Source: Helianthus annuus
Taxonomy: Eukaryota; Streptophyta; Magnoliopsida; Asterales; Asteraceae
Direction of reading: 5' to 3'
DNA length: 64,000 nt
Assembly (NCBI RefSeq): GCF_002127325.2
Contig: NC_035435.2
Span: 125,111,127-125,175,126, forward strand
Shown: positions 33,378 to 44,924 of the stretch, piece after piece
Layout of the letters: the number at the start of each line of letters is the position of its first letter
Numbering within the stretch: the first letter of the stretch is position 1
Notes under the pieces: model-generated
What the model was told of the DNA's origin: nothing
Databases searched by the model: none
The model's input: only the letters and a program-made list of their open reading frames with translations
Program-made: the position numbers and the translations under genes

Positions 33378-34787
33378 AGAATTCCTACTAATGATTAAAA
33401 TGAAAACGAATTTCGTAGGAATTGCGTCAGTATTTTCCCACACATTTCCTACGGATATATATAAATGTATTTTAAAAATAACATGTATATGCATTACAAA
33501 AAAAAAAATTATCCATTCCGTGAGTAATCTGTCGGAATTTCCAACACACATCCTACGGAATCAATTTAGAAATAATATATATTTATATTTTAATATCATT
33601 AATTTTGTTTATTATGAACATTTTTTTTATGATAAATTGGATAAAAATGAATTCCGTCGGAATTCCGTCAAAAAATTTCCGACACATTTCTTACGCATAC
33701 CGATTACTACGAATTTCCGACTAATAGTTAAAATGAAAACGAATTCCGTCGGAAATCCGTGGGAAATTTCTTGCACTTTTCCTACGCATAACAATTTGTG
33801 GCTTTTTTGTTGCTTTTTTTGTCACAAAACCAAGACCCTTTCTTGTTCGTCGGAATTCCGTGGAAAAAGTGTCGGTGTTTTCGTTCGTAGGAAATGTGTA
33901 GAAAATTATGATAGGAATAGTAGCAGTTTTCTAGTAGTGAGAACAGGTATTAATATGATGTGCATAAGACAGTTTTGGTCGGGTTTGTGCTCAAACCGAA
34001 CAAAAAAACTGAAATTCCGGTTTTAGGGTTTTTGAAAACCGTTAAGTATTGGTTTTTAAAATTTTCACATTGTATTTGGTTTGGTTTCAGTCCATTTGGA
34101 GTTGAAACTTTTGGGCCTAAATGTTACTTTTTATGAGTCGATAATTAATTTACTATTACACATTTGGGCCTAAACTTTTTGGACTGTACCATTTGTAATT
34201 TGTAAATAACATTAAAATTAAAAATAAAAGTTATAATCTCTAAATTCAATAACAAACTTTAACAAGCAAAAGGCTTTTTTGGTTATTCGGTTATTCCATC
34301 GTGTTCGGTTATTTTTTGGTTTTGAGAGTATACAAAACAAAGGAACTTGTAAATTTTGGTTTTTAGAAAATACAAAACTTAACCGTTAATTTTTTTGTAT
34401 TGTTTGGTTAATTCGGTTCGGTTTTCTCCATTAATTTGGTTTAAGTTCGGTTAATCTGTCTTCTAGCGTACCCCTACGAGCATAAAAAAAATAAAAACAA
34501 GACTCGGTCACGACCTGGTCGCTAGTTTTGCCATCATAAGAACATTTGCTAAGTTGACGAACGTTGAAAAGGGCTATTTGCGACTAGAAATGCGATTGCA
34601 AATACCGAGATTTCTAGCGGTGTATAACTTTCTTTTGGTTAAGTAATTGGCTTCAAAAGATTAGTTTGTAACAAGATAAAAAAAATCTTGGACTAATTTA
34701 AATCTAGTTCACTTTTGAAATCGTCACAAGGTTGTTCATTAAGAAAAGCAATAGCTACAAGATTTAAAATTAAGCAAGCAAGCTAAC

Positions 34788-35001
34788 CAAATATTGTGTT
34801 GGCAGGGTTCGTGGTCTCCTGGTTCTTGGCGCCATCACCGATGAGCCGTTGATCATCAACAAAAGCAACAGAAGATGGTGTTGTTCTGTTGCCTTGTTCA
34901 TTAGGTATTTCAACACGGTCGTGCTTCCAAACTCCGATACAGGAATACATTGTTCCGAGGTCAATGCCTATTGCCCAAGATTGGTTAACTCTTCCCTCCA
35001 T
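34788..35001 (-). pseudogene. HSP70: HSP70 exon 1 (start to FG)
   Basis: The ATG is at 34999-35001. It includes the phosphate-binding loop [10 protein letters not shown], where Thr is usual in place of the Met. The donor G|GTTAGC is at 34788/34787. The exon is open and normal in length. Upstream (35040-35095) the complement contains GAACCCGCTAGAAGAA and TATAGTATAAG, which could be remnants of a heat-shock element and TATA box; this is weak. Confidence 0.9.
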
Positions 35002-35540
35002 TATACTCGAAATAGTTAAATGATGTGAAGTTTATGTTCATTTATCCTCTACTTATACTATAAGTTTTCTTCTAGCGGGTTCTTGAGCAAACAATATATT
35101 ATTGATAGGAAAAATATATTGAGATGCATCAAGGAGTTTAAGTCGACTACAAGTCGTCTCATCCAATTGTGTTGGTTAATTTGACCGATATATGGCGGTT
35201 CATTTTCTTGTGTGGTATGACAAAGACACTATTTTTTTAAAAGGCACGATAAAGACATATATGAAAATAAGAATTTGAGATTTGAGAGGTAACGAGTAAA
35301 CATGGATGATACGCAAGCAACTTAATAATATTTAATACGGCCGTTCAAAAAAAAATAATATTTAATACGAGGCGTGTCACATATGCATGCCTGCATGAGA
35401 GTACAAAATACCAAGTTTTATAAGAAGGATAAATTTCATAGAAATTGTCATATGAATCCGATTAAAACTTTATAACTTTATATATACCCTTACAAATATT
35501 ATAATTTTTATACATATACACACACTTTCACTATATAGAG
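35002..35540. other. Former HSP70 5' flank, no gene
   Basis: AT-rich sequence lies upstream of the pseudogene. Apart from possible promoter remnants at 35040-35095, nothing is recognised. Confidence 0.45.
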
Positions 35541-35544
35541 TTGG

Positions 35545-35790
35545 TTAACGTACGATTTATGTTAACGTACGATGCGTACAAGATTGCCTTACAATATACG
35601 AATTTTTCTTTACAGCGTGTGATTCTGTTTGCTTCAACATGCTATCTTTTTAACATACACAGCATGCGATTTTGTTTTTGTACACCATACGACTGTTTTT
35701 TTATAACATGCAATTGTAGTTTATAACATGCGAACTTCAAATCTCGTACGCTCGTACAATAAGGCATATTGTACAATACACTTTCACTAT
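35545..35790. mobile_element. Foldback MITE with GTTAACGTACG ends
   Basis: The left GTTAACGTACGATTTATG is loosely mirrored by CGTACGCTCGTACAATAAGG and TTGTACAATACA at the right. It shares CGTACGAGCGTACG words with the element at 40712-41015. Confidence 0.45.
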
Positions 35791-36335
35791 ATATGGAGAG
35801 GTCAAATGAGAAGAAATTTTTTGTAGAAGAAAAAATAAGAAATTTCAACCAATAGGAATGCTTCATTTGACTTCATATAATATTTGTATTTAATGTTACT
35901 ATAAAGGTATGTTAGTAAATTTACATATATCATTAATTTGTAGTCCTTCTCTTTAATAACAAATCATATTAAATTTATAACTTATTTTTAAAATATATAT
36001 TTTCTCAAAAAATAAAAATAAAGATTCATTAATAGTGTAGAATAAATTACGAGTTGTATAGGATAAATTATGAGGTGTGTAAGATAAATTACGAGTTGTG
36101 TAAGATAAATTTCAACATGTTTAGGATAAATTTCGAGATGTATATAGGATAACTTTTGACGTGTGAAGGAAAAAAAATTTAGTGTGGATGATGATATTGT
36201 TTATGACTAATTAATCAGTGAAACTTAATAATAAATGAGATAAGAGAAAAATCATTTAATGTTTTACAATTGTACCACTTGTTCTTTTTCTTCTCAAGTA
36301 AAACTCATATATATATATATATATATATAGGGGAT
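35787..36335. mobile_element. Foldback element ending in TA repeats, with GATAAATTACGAG minisatellite
   Basis: ATATATGGAGAGGTCAAATG followed by AGAAGAA at the left is mirrored by TTCTTCTCAAGTAAAACTCA and ATATATATA at the right. About five 24-28-bp units of GTGTAAGATAAATTACGAGT lie at 36037-36165. Confidence 0.5.
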
Positions 36336-36339
36336 GGTT

Positions 36340-36880
36340 ATCTTGTGAACAAAGATTCTTGTGAGAACTCTAGAAACAATTTTCATCCATAGATCACATC
36401 AACCAAGGGTTAAGATTAAATGTGTAACATTCTCAAAAATTCTAAATTTAAAATAAAGTTATTACACGAATAGGTCATGGGTAAGTTGACCAATAAAAAT
36501 ATATAAAGTATTTTGGCAAACATAGGAACCGTTTAATAAAAATACATTATATTTGAACCTACTCCATGAAACTTGGTTCAAAAGGTAGATAAAATTATTC
36601 GCGTTCTAAAGGCATATTCATTGTTTTATAAAACGACATATCTTAAAAGTTATAAGTGCCAAATAAGTAAAGCAACTGAATTAATATATGTTAATAAAAT
36701 AATACTTACCATTTCATTGTTATATATATCAATTTCTATCGCCTATTTGCCCCAGGCAACTTCTTGAGTTTTGGCTTTTCCCCACAACAGTTTCGATTCT
36801 TTCATTTCCCCCTTAGCACATATCAATTGTATTACCTACATACTACATATACAATTACAAGGTAGGGGAATAGTGTTAGC
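36340..36880. other. No gene recognised
   Basis: It begins GGGGATGGTTATCTTGTGAA, resembling the end of another TA-inserting foldback family. The remainder is AT-rich and featureless. Confidence 0.4.
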
Positions 36881-36884
36881 CAGC

Positions 36885-37920
36885 TTGTCTGACACTCCCC
36901 TATTGTACCAACCTATTTTTTATTTAATTTTATTTCCAATAAAAAATTACGCTTTCATTCTTCATTTAAAATTATGTTTTTGCCCCCAGCTCAAAATAAA
37001 TTCTCAAAATAAATTTATAATTTTGCCACTAGCTCAAAGTTACGCTTCTGCTCCCGGTTCAAAAACTCATTTTTAATTTTGTTCCCAATTTAAAATTACG
37101 GTTTCGCCCTCCGTTTAAAATTACGTTTTTGCCCCCAATACAAAATAAAATGTTGTTTTTTCCTCTAGCTCAAAATTACGTTTGCCTGATACTTCCCTAT
37201 TAAACCAACCTATTTTTATGTTTTTATTTAATTTTATTTCCAATAAAAAATTACGCTTTCATTCTTCATTTAAAATTATGTTTTTGCCCCCAGCTCAAAA
37301 TAAATTCTCAAAATAAATTTATAATTTTGCCACTAGCTCAAAGTTACGCTTTTGCTCCCGGTTCAAAAACTCATTTTTTATTTTGTTCCCAGTTTAAAAT
37401 TACGGTTTCGCCCTCCGTTTAAAATTACGTTTTTGCCCCCAGTTCAAAATAAAATGTTGTTTTTTCCTCTAGCTCAAAATTACGTTTGCCTGACACTTCC
37501 CTATTAGACCAACCTATTTTTATTTTAGTTTTCTTCCCAGTTTAAAATTACACATTCGTCTTTCGTTTAAAATTACGTTTTCCGCAGCTCAAAATAAAAT
37601 TATAATTTTGCCCCTATCTCAAAATTACGCTTTTGCCCTCGGTTCAAAAACTCATTTTTAATTTTGTTCCCAGTTTAAAATTACGTTTCGCCCTCCGTTT
37701 AAAATTACGTTCTTGTCCCCAGCTCAAAATAAAATGTTGTTTTCTCCTCTAGCTCAAAATTATGATTCTACCATCAGCTCAAAATTATGTTTTTTCCCAC
37801 AGTTCAAAATAAAAGTATGTTTTCCCCCTAGCTTAAAATTATGATTTTGCTCTCAGTTTAAAATTATGATTTCGCCTCCAGTTCAAAATATAATTACGAT
37901 TTTACTCTCTGTGCAGACAT
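36885..37920. repeat. Higher-order tandem repeat, ~300-bp unit built of ~30-bp subunits
   Basis: CTNCCCTATTNNACCAACCT marks unit starts near 36895, 37192 and 37496. Each unit is a string of AAAATTACGTTTTTGCCCCC / AGCTC-type subunits. A last set of diverged subunits runs to 37920. Confidence 0.88.
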
Positions 37921-37944
37921 ACATGTTATGAGAGAGAAATGTTC

Positions 37945-37980
37945 AGCCTATTGCCCCGCAACGCGGGCGTGGCAAAAACT
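37945..37980 (+). other. Possible Helitron-like 3' hairpin after the tandem array
   Basis: GCCCCGCAACGCGGGC is followed 14 bp later by CTAC. The position just after a minisatellite and the hairpin fit a Helitron end, but the final CTAC is not the expected CTAG/CTRR and no 5' end was found. Confidence 0.35.
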
Positions 37981-38099
37981 ACTTTACATAAAGTAGGCAT
38001 ACAATTGAAATAAAATAGTATAATAATAATCAAAATAAAAACAAAACTTAATATGTACAGTTGAAGTAAAATAATAAAATAATCAAAGTATTTGAATTA

Positions 38100-38190
38100 A
38101 AAAAAGTGGACGTGTGTGCATGAGATGTGGACGTGTGTGCATGATGTGTACACTCACACAGGAGATGTGGACGTGTGTGCATGATGTCTA
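38100..38190. repeat. Short tandem repeat GTGGACGTGTGTGCATGA
   Basis: Three copies of GTGGACGTGTGTGCATGA near 38106, 38126 and 38167, interrupted by TGTACACTCACACAGGAGAT. Confidence 0.85.
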
Positions 38191-38394
38191 CACTTTCCTT
38201 ACACTCTAAGGAGTGTGAAGTTGATATAAATAGAAGCCTACACTTACACTTTCAAATGCTCAACTTCTTTTGTCTGTCTGTCGCATCTCTCTCTCTAAAA
38301 ATATTAGTTATTATTTATTTAATAAATAATAAAACCCTACCCCGTTTTAAGTATTTTAACCCTTAATCATTGATACTCTGTCCGACTGACGTAG

Positions 38395-39786
38395 GGCCCC
38401 GTAACGTATGGATATATCAACCCTCCAAAAATAATTCTGGCACCCCTAATATATTTAGAATACCCCTATATGTCCCTAAAAACACCCCATACATGAAAAC
38501 GGGCCCCGAATACCTTAAATAGTATTAAAAATAAATAAAAATCAAAATTTTAAGTTAAGGCGGGCCGCGTAAGCCACACCTTAACCTTACGCGGGCCGCG
38601 AGAGGGTGAAAGGTGGCTGAACCCTGGGCCGCCACGTGGCCCAATACACGGCAAGCCTACTCGATGACCCAGCCAAGCTATCGCGTTGACCAGCATTGAC
38701 GCGGGCCGCGTAGCCCCTTGGCTACTCTTACGCGGGCCGCGAGAAAACCCAGATCAGGCCCTATATAAGGAGGGCATCAGCCTTCAGTATGTTTCGTCCA
38801 AATCTTTCTTTCTTTCTCTCAAAATTAAATAGTGGGCATTATACTCGAGTATAATACCCCCCTAATTAGCGAAACTCTGCCTCGTTGTAAGTATCATAAC
38901 CTCTGGATACGTATTAGATACTCTGCCCGATTGATCTAGGGTTCCGTAACGGCTGTCGTGGTTCTGCCCGACGTAGTCGTTGGAATGCCGCCTCGGGGAG
39001 GGTATTACTAATGTTAAAATGGGTTATTATACTAACACGTGTGCATTGTTTATTTAACTAGATTATAACCTGGAAGTCACAAAGGAAAGACCTATAATAG
39101 CAATGTGAGTAATCCTCTTTTTGTTAAATGTTTTTACAAAACCTTAAATACTTTTCCATGCGAATAACAGTTATTGAGTATTTGTAAGAACACAATTATA
39201 GTGGGTATATTGGGGTTTTGTATACAAAATTTGTTACCACCTGGTCAAGGAGTAACATTTCCACAAGTTGAGTATGACAGTACCACTATGTTAATTGTTA
39301 TATCTTGGAAACAAATGTAATTGCGGATGCGCCCTCAAAACTGTACACTGTGACTTTTTACTTAAACTTAATTAAACTGGGATTCACTCATCAGTATTTA
39401 CTGCTGATAAAATGTTTTAAACACGTGTTTCAGGTAACTTAGTGTGAAGCCAATAAAAGCCAGCTGAAGAGCACTGAAGGCTTAGAAAAGTGGCAATAAA
39501 AGTTACCTAATTAAAAATGAGAATTGTTTTCAATAATTGGGATCATTCTCTATAGATGTATCAAAATGAAAATCGGGTTTAGTCACACTTATAAATGTAT
39601 TATCAAAGAAACCTGGGTTTATCCCATTTATTTAATGTAAATATTTTTGGTGTTTAACTCTGATAAAAATATTTCCTAACTACGGTCTTGATGAAATTTC
39701 CGCGGCCAAATTGATAAACACCGATACCACTGAAACTGGCTCACGGACGCCTGTTCCTGGTTTGTTAGGGGACGGCGGTTGTGACA
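38395..39786 (+). repeat. 5' LTR of an LTR retrotransposon lacking a recognisable body
   Basis: It ends GGCGGTTGTGACA at 39786, five bases before an iMet primer site. TATATAA lies at 38762-38768. Four copies of GCGGGCCGCG lie upstream of it (38560, 38591, 38701, 38732). The start is uncertain, near the CCCCGTAACG at 38396. Sequence at 38870-38955 is similar to 38325-38400, suggesting insertion into or beside a related LTR. No gag or pol follows. Confidence 0.6.
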
Positions 39787-39791
39787 GAAGG

Positions 39792-39803
39792 TGGTATCAG
39801 AGC
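39792..39803 (+). other. Primer-binding site, tRNA-iMet type
   Basis: TGGTATCAGAGC lies directly downstream of the LTR end TTGTGACA. No retroelement reading frame follows; after ~40 bp the sequence becomes AT-rich. Confidence 0.85.
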
Positions 39804-39849
39804 TATGCCACTGGTTTAAGCCCTCTAGGTGTTCTTCCAATACCTAAAC

Positions 39850-40705
39850 CCTTAACCATTTATGTTAGGAAATTAATATCTTATGTGTTACCCTGTGAAC
39901 ATAAAAATCTTAATGTGTTTATTATGATTTTTATGCATTTAACGAATCTTAAATTCCCAATAGGTGTTACCCATATTTGTATTTTATACTTATGCTATAA
40001 TATATATATATATATATATATAAATGATATATATATTAATAATATCATGTCTTAGCAAAATTCGTGATATTTTATGTATCTATTATATCCATATGTATAT
40101 GTGGAAACATAATGAATTTCATAGTAGTAATACAACGTTAATATTAATATTTTAATATTAATATAAAATAAATGTAATTCAGATATAATATCACTAAAAT
40201 ATCATAATATAAAATATTATTCACTAAAAGAAAAATATTTTACTTAATTAAAAGATGTGTATTTAGCAAAGTTTTGATAACACATATATTTTGTTAAAAT
40301 ATAATATTTCAGTATTACTTAAATACAATAATTTGAAATACTTTGTAAATCACTTTATAATTATTTATCGTATTATTAAATATTAAATTTGATAAATTAC
40401 GTAATATTTAGAAATTATGTGCAAATTCAATATTTATGATAATTAATACATTAGAAAATTTTTGTATACATATGTTCTCTAAAGAAAAATCTTTAAAATA
40501 TGATGTTGTTATCATCATTATTTATATTATTCTGAATTAAACTAATAATGGTAATAATATTTTTGAAAAAAAAAACATAAATAAATAAAATATTTCTTGA
40601 ATAAAGTTATATTAAAAAGAATTTTATAAAATGTAATCCTTAAATTTAATAATGAACATATTTCGACGATTTTAAAATTTAAACACATGTACGTAAACCA
40701 CAGAA
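39850..40705. other. AT-rich stretch with (TA)n, no gene
   Basis: It includes a TA microsatellite at about 39998-40036 and ~600 bp of very AT-rich sequence. The retrotransposon body expected after the primer site is absent. Confidence 0.55.
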
Positions 40706-40711
40706 AATGCA

Positions 40712-41015
40712 AGTGTAACGTACAATAGGGCTTACCGTACGAGCGTAAGCGACGTGAATTCGCATATTATAAAAAAGGTGCGTGTATGCAATTTGCAAAA
40801 TCACATGTTGTACGTATGCAATGAAATCGCAGGGACATAGTAGTGTATGGAACTTTTGAAAAATCACATGTTGTACGTATGCAATGAAATCACATGGACA
40901 TAGTATTTTCGCATGGGGGTGTGTAGATGATCAATTCGAATGGAGTAAACACGAGATCGCACGTTGGAAAAGCCTCGCGTACGCTCGTACGATAAGCCCA
41001 ATTGTATGTTAACTG
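40712..41015. mobile_element. Foldback MITE with TAACGTACAATAGGGCTTA ends
   Basis: The left TAACGTACAATAGGGCTTAC, then CGTACGAGCGTA, is mirrored by TACGCTCGTACGATAAGCCC, then AATTGTATGTTAA. The interior has a direct duplication of AAAATCACATGTTGTACGTA at 40797 and 40859. Confidence 0.7.
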
Positions 41016-41039
41016 GCCTATATATGTGTGTGTGTGTGT

Positions 41040-41249
41040 ATAGGGTGAGGTTCGAGAGTGAACACTAGTGTATATGTGAACTGAGTGAACAAATCCTTAC
41101 CATTGATTTACATTATAAAATCGTAAAATATACTAGTGTATTTTCATCATCAATCCTGACCATTGATTTATACTTGTGTATTGATAATCAAGGGCTAGGA
41201 TTACTTTACTAGTGTTCCCAATCAAGGGGGTTGTACACTAATGAACCTA

Positions 41250-41256
<7 letters not shown>
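41040..41256. mobile_element. Foldback MITE between TG/TA microsatellites
   Basis: ATAGGGTGAGGTTCGAGAGT and CATTAGTGTAC/AACCTAACCCTAT are imperfect inverted ends. The interior CATTGATTTA is repeated. It is flanked by (TG)n on the left and (TA)n on the right. Confidence 0.6.
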
Positions 41257-41295
<39 letters not shown>

Positions 41296-41297
<2 letters not shown>

Positions 41298-41690
41298 GCT
41301 CGGTTCAAATGAGAACCACCACGAGTTGTGAGAACCGTGAGAACTTTTTCTTCCCGCGCGAGTTGGGCCAAATTTTTTTTGCACAAATGTAGATGAAAAT
41401 ATTATAAACACATCTGTAAGAAAAAATGTAAAAAAAAAAATTGTCGAGTCGGTAGTTTTGACTGATCCAAGTTTTTTTACGCACTGGTGTAAATTTTGTA
41501 CGAAGATAAATATATTTTTTACGCCTCATGTAAATGTGGGTATACGACATTTTTTTTATTTATATTGCTGAAACAAGTGATTATTTTATGACTTTTGAGA
41601 AAAAAAATTTGGAAAAATCTTTTGGATAGCCTAGGTATCACAGTTCTCACAACTTAAGGTGATTCTCATTTTAACTCATCCTTTATATAT
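41296..41690. mobile_element. Foldback MITE in a TA microsatellite
   Basis: GGGCTCGGTTCAAATGAGAA, then CGAGTTGTGAGAACCGTGAG, is mirrored by CAGTTCTCACAACTTAAGGT and GATTCTCATTTTAACTCATC. (TA)n lies on the left and TATATAT on the right. Confidence 0.65.
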
Positions 41691-41699
41691 ATGACCCAA

Positions 41700-42601
41700 T
41701 CTAACTACTATAATAAAAGAAATCAACTTTTGAACACGTGTCATTCATTAAAGGTATCCTCAAATCTATATTTATTTTATATTAACTAAATAAATAATAA
41801 ATTAATATTAAATCCTATCAAACTTTAATAAAATATTATCCTCATATCTAAATTGTTAATTTAGTATATTTTTAAAACAAATACCTTTCTTATCTACTTA
41901 TCTTATATTAAATATATAAATAATAAATTAATATTAAATGTTATCCTAATTTATTAAAAATATAACTTTTTTATTATTTGGTATACAAAATTATATTTAT
42001 TCAACTTGTGTAAAACGCGAGGTTTTTAAGGATATAATTTTTTTTACAATTTTGTAGATTTTTCAACCCGACTATACATGAGTTTTTTAAAGATACGACG
42101 TTTTTAGTATTTAATATACAAAATTACATTAATTTAGGATATAATTTTTTTTGTTATTTGGTAGATTTTTCAACCCGACTATACACGGGTTTCTTAAAGA
42201 TACGACGTTTTTAGTATTTAATATACAAAATTACATTTATTTAATCTGTGTAATACACATGGTTTTTAAGATAAAACTCTTTTTTAGATCTATTCAACAC
42301 GTGTAATATACGGGGTTTTTAAGGATATAATTTTTTATTATTTGGTAGATTTATTCAACCCGATTATACACGAGTTTTTTAAAGATACGACATATTTAGT
42401 ATTTAGTATACAAAATTACATTTATTTAATCTGTGTAATACACATGGTTTTTAAAGATATAACTTTTTTATTATTTGATATACAAAATTACATTTATTTA
42501 ACCCGTACAATATACAAAGTTCATAAAGATATAACTTTTTATTATTTAATATATAAAATTACATTTATTCAACCCGTATAATACGCGGGGTTCTAACCTA
42601 G
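41700..42601 (+). mobile_element. Short non-autonomous Helitron (902 bp) with internal hairpin array
   Basis: The 5' end A|TCTAACTACTATAATAAAAG, then ACACGTGTC, is the classic plant Helitron start. The 3' end has CCCGTATAATACGCGGGG followed by TTCTAACCTAG at 42601 and a host T. It was inserted between A and T without duplication. The interior repeats CAACCCGACTATACACGAGT and CTGTGTAATACACATGG units several times, like degenerate 3' ends. Confidence 0.88.
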
Positions 42602-43212
42602 TTTTTTTTTATATAACAATCAGACTCTATTATGTTGGCCCAGGCCCTTAAAGTATCACAACAAACACACGATATTAAATTCTTTGTTAGGCTCTTTTGT
42701 TTTATTAAAACCAAAGAAACCAAACCACGTACACTTTACAATGACCCTTAAACCTTATTATAATACCAAGTACAACCCTTGCTAACCAAGTTAACTTAAC
42801 CTACAAGACTTCTAATCTAATAAGGTAATCACTCTCCTAATTTAATCCTTACCAAGCAAAAGCAAATCAAACCAAATCTTCTAGTCACCATTGGGGTTGG
42901 TGGCCTAACGAGAGAAGCAAAATATCTAAGAGGACTTAAGAAAAAACCAAATCAATCTACTAGCCAATTTAAAAATATTTTCTGGTTCAATTCAACACAT
43001 TAGCCCTTTTAACATGCACGGTTTAACAATGTAACCCGTTCACAATCAAGAATAATGGTTGCTGGGTAAAAACCGGGAGGATCATCACCCCCAAAATGTG
43101 CCTAGTAAAATTTTTAAAACCGATTACTATTACCCCAAGATGAAGTCATGATGTCATGTGAAATTATAAAAGTTTATAATTATTATTCTTCAATACAGAT
43201 CGGCTCTAATCA
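42602..43212. other. No gene recognised
   Basis: Sequence between the Helitron and the LINE tail. No open frame, element end or tandem repeat is evident. Confidence 0.5.
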
Positions 43213-43217
43213 ATGAA

Positions 43218-43770
43218 TTGTTTTTTTTAAATGTAAATTTCATTAGAAAAAGGCAACCTCAAACCGAGACGCTGAACAACCACAACTTACATAATTACAA
43301 ATTTACATTAATTTTGTCAAGAGATCTCTTTGAATTTCAACCTATTCTTAAACCAAAGGTAACCTACTGCCTTTATTTCGCTAATAATTTCTTCGATCTT
43401 TACCTCTTTGTTGTTAAATCGTGCCTCATTCCTGGCCCTCCAAATACTCCAGCAACCGATCCTAAGAATCCCTTTAAACACCTCCTAATCAGCATCTTTT
43501 AAGCCAACATAATCGTGTATCTCTAAAATATCCTTGAAAGCAAAGAAAAACAGATTAGTGATCTTGCACCACATACTTATATGAGCCTAAACCACAGAAG
43601 CAACAAAGCACGTAGTAAAGATGTGGTGAACCGAATCTTCACCATCTCTACACAAGTAAGTAGAATCTTCTATATGAACGTTCCTTTTCTTCAAGGCTTT
43701 CACAATTGCAATATGGCTCATATCCGCTCTTCATATAAAAATATTACATCTAGCCGGTAGCTATTTACAT
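43218..43770 (-). pseudogene. 5'-truncated LINE: RT zinc-binding domain and 3' tail
   Basis: On the minus strand the translation includes RADMSHIAIVKALKKRNVHI, CRDGEDSVHHIFTTCFVAS and GILRIGCWSIWRARNEARF. This is the zinc-binding region after the RT of plant L1-type LINEs. Stops at WA (TAG for Trp) and in DAD*EV show decay. The 3' end is a poly-A (plus-strand T8 at 43221-43228). A 28-base part of the tail recurs inverted at 43777-43804. Confidence 0.85.
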
Positions 43771-43804
43771 CCCTCCGCTTAAGAATAGGTTGAAATTCAA
43801 AGAG

Positions 43805-44340
43805 AGTTTTGCAAAATTGGAGTGAATCTACCACTACTAATCTAAGTTGCTTATCCCCTGTATAGCCATTGAATGTTAACTTCAAGACATGAAACTAGCT
43901 TGAGAAGGTTGTTTTTCATGTTTGTGTTACCTAAACTATATTATACTAGATAATTAGATATAAAAGGATCATGAAAAGGTAAATTTACATAATTGTAAAA
44001 GTTTGAGTAATTAAACCTTTTGAAACATACAGTAAAACTTAAAACATATTGTTGAATTTTAAATCAATTTTCACTCATAATTTTTAAACGATGATAACTT
44101 TTTATACGTTAATATTTAAAAAAATTAGTAAGATATTACGCGCATTGCAGTGAACATTCGATCGGTGTCGGATTGGTTTGTTACAGTATTGGTACAATAC
44201 CAATACAAGTACTCGTTATAGCAACTTAAAGAGAGATACCAAAGAAAATATTGGCATGTGTTTTACATCGACTTAAATCATAAAACGAATACCGGTACCG
44301 GATCGTATCAGATAATATATTAAACTATAAAATTAAACTA
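43805..44340. other. No gene recognised
   Basis: AT-rich. 44190-44320 has GGTACAATACC and CGGTACCGGATCG words reminiscent of the GGTACC MITE at 32219, but no ends are found. Confidence 0.4.
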
Positions 44341-44344
44341 TAGA

Positions 44345-44784
44345 GTAAACTGCCAAAATGGTCCCTGAGGTTTGGTAACTTTTATCAGTTTAGTCCAAAA
44401 CTTAAACATTTTGAATCTGGGTCCCTGTGGTTTCATTTTTGTTGCCATTTTCATCCAAAAGCAAAATCTAGTCAGATTTTTCAGTTAATATCCATATCCG
44501 GCTTTTTTTTGTCTTTTTTCTCCCTTTTCATGAAGTGCAAAATGGTCAGATTTTTTAATTTGTTATAATAAAACGTTAAAAAACCATTTTGCCCTTCATT
44601 AAAAGGAAAGAAAAAGACAAAAAAAAAAAAAAAACTGGATGTTAACTGAAAAATTTGACTAGATTTTGATTTTGAATGAAAATGACAACAAATTAAAACT
44701 ATAAGGACCCAGATTCAAAAGTTTTTGATTTTAGACTAAATTAGCAAAAATGAACAAATTTCAGATACCATTTTTACAGTTTAC
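44345..44784. mobile_element. Foldback element with GTAAACTGCCAAAATGGTCC ends
   Basis: GTAAACTGCCAAAATGGTCC at the left is mirrored by GGTATCTGAAATTTG/GTAAACTGTAAAAATGG on the other strand at the right. Long arms (~180 bp, GGGTCCCTGTGGTTT and its complement) meet near an A/T-rich centre. The flanks AACTATAGA and AACTATTAT match at their first six bases, a possible decayed 9-bp duplication. Confidence 0.75.
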
Positions 44785-44924
44785 AACTATTATGATCTAA
44801 TTCTTATCTGTAAACTACACGCTTACAAAAGAAATAGTTGATTAAATGAATAAAATATCTAATATAGTTTGTAAATTATAATGCTAGAATTTAAGTGTGT
44901 ATTATTTTTTATATGATTAATTAA

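Larger units (their letters stand above)
23135..33939. mobile_element. Outer CACTA (En/Spm) element in the HSP70 intron, TSD AGA
   Basis: CACTACTAGAAAACTGCTAC starts at 23135 and its reverse complement ends at 33939. AGA flanks both sides (23132-23134 and 33940-33942). The ends and the first several hundred bases match the element at 12120-16560 (CGTGGGAAATCCGTGG, TTCCTACG words). Its own sequence is only the outer parts; most of its length is a second CACTA element at 25268-33377. No transposase of its own is seen. Confidence 0.94.

Noticed and set aside
33391..34026. 211-residue frame at the right end of the outer CACTA element
   Set aside because: It runs through TTTCCTACGNATTTCC subterminal repeats and the terminal inverted repeat; no domain is seen.
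34560..34625. CGACTAGAAATGCG...ATTTCTAGCGGTG as ends of a further CACTA element
   Set aside because: Only a short imperfect inverted pair is seen with no 3-bp duplication or subterminal repeats.
39711..40055. 114-residue frame across the LTR-PBS junction
   Set aside because: It reads through the primer-binding site and a TA microsatellite and has no domain.
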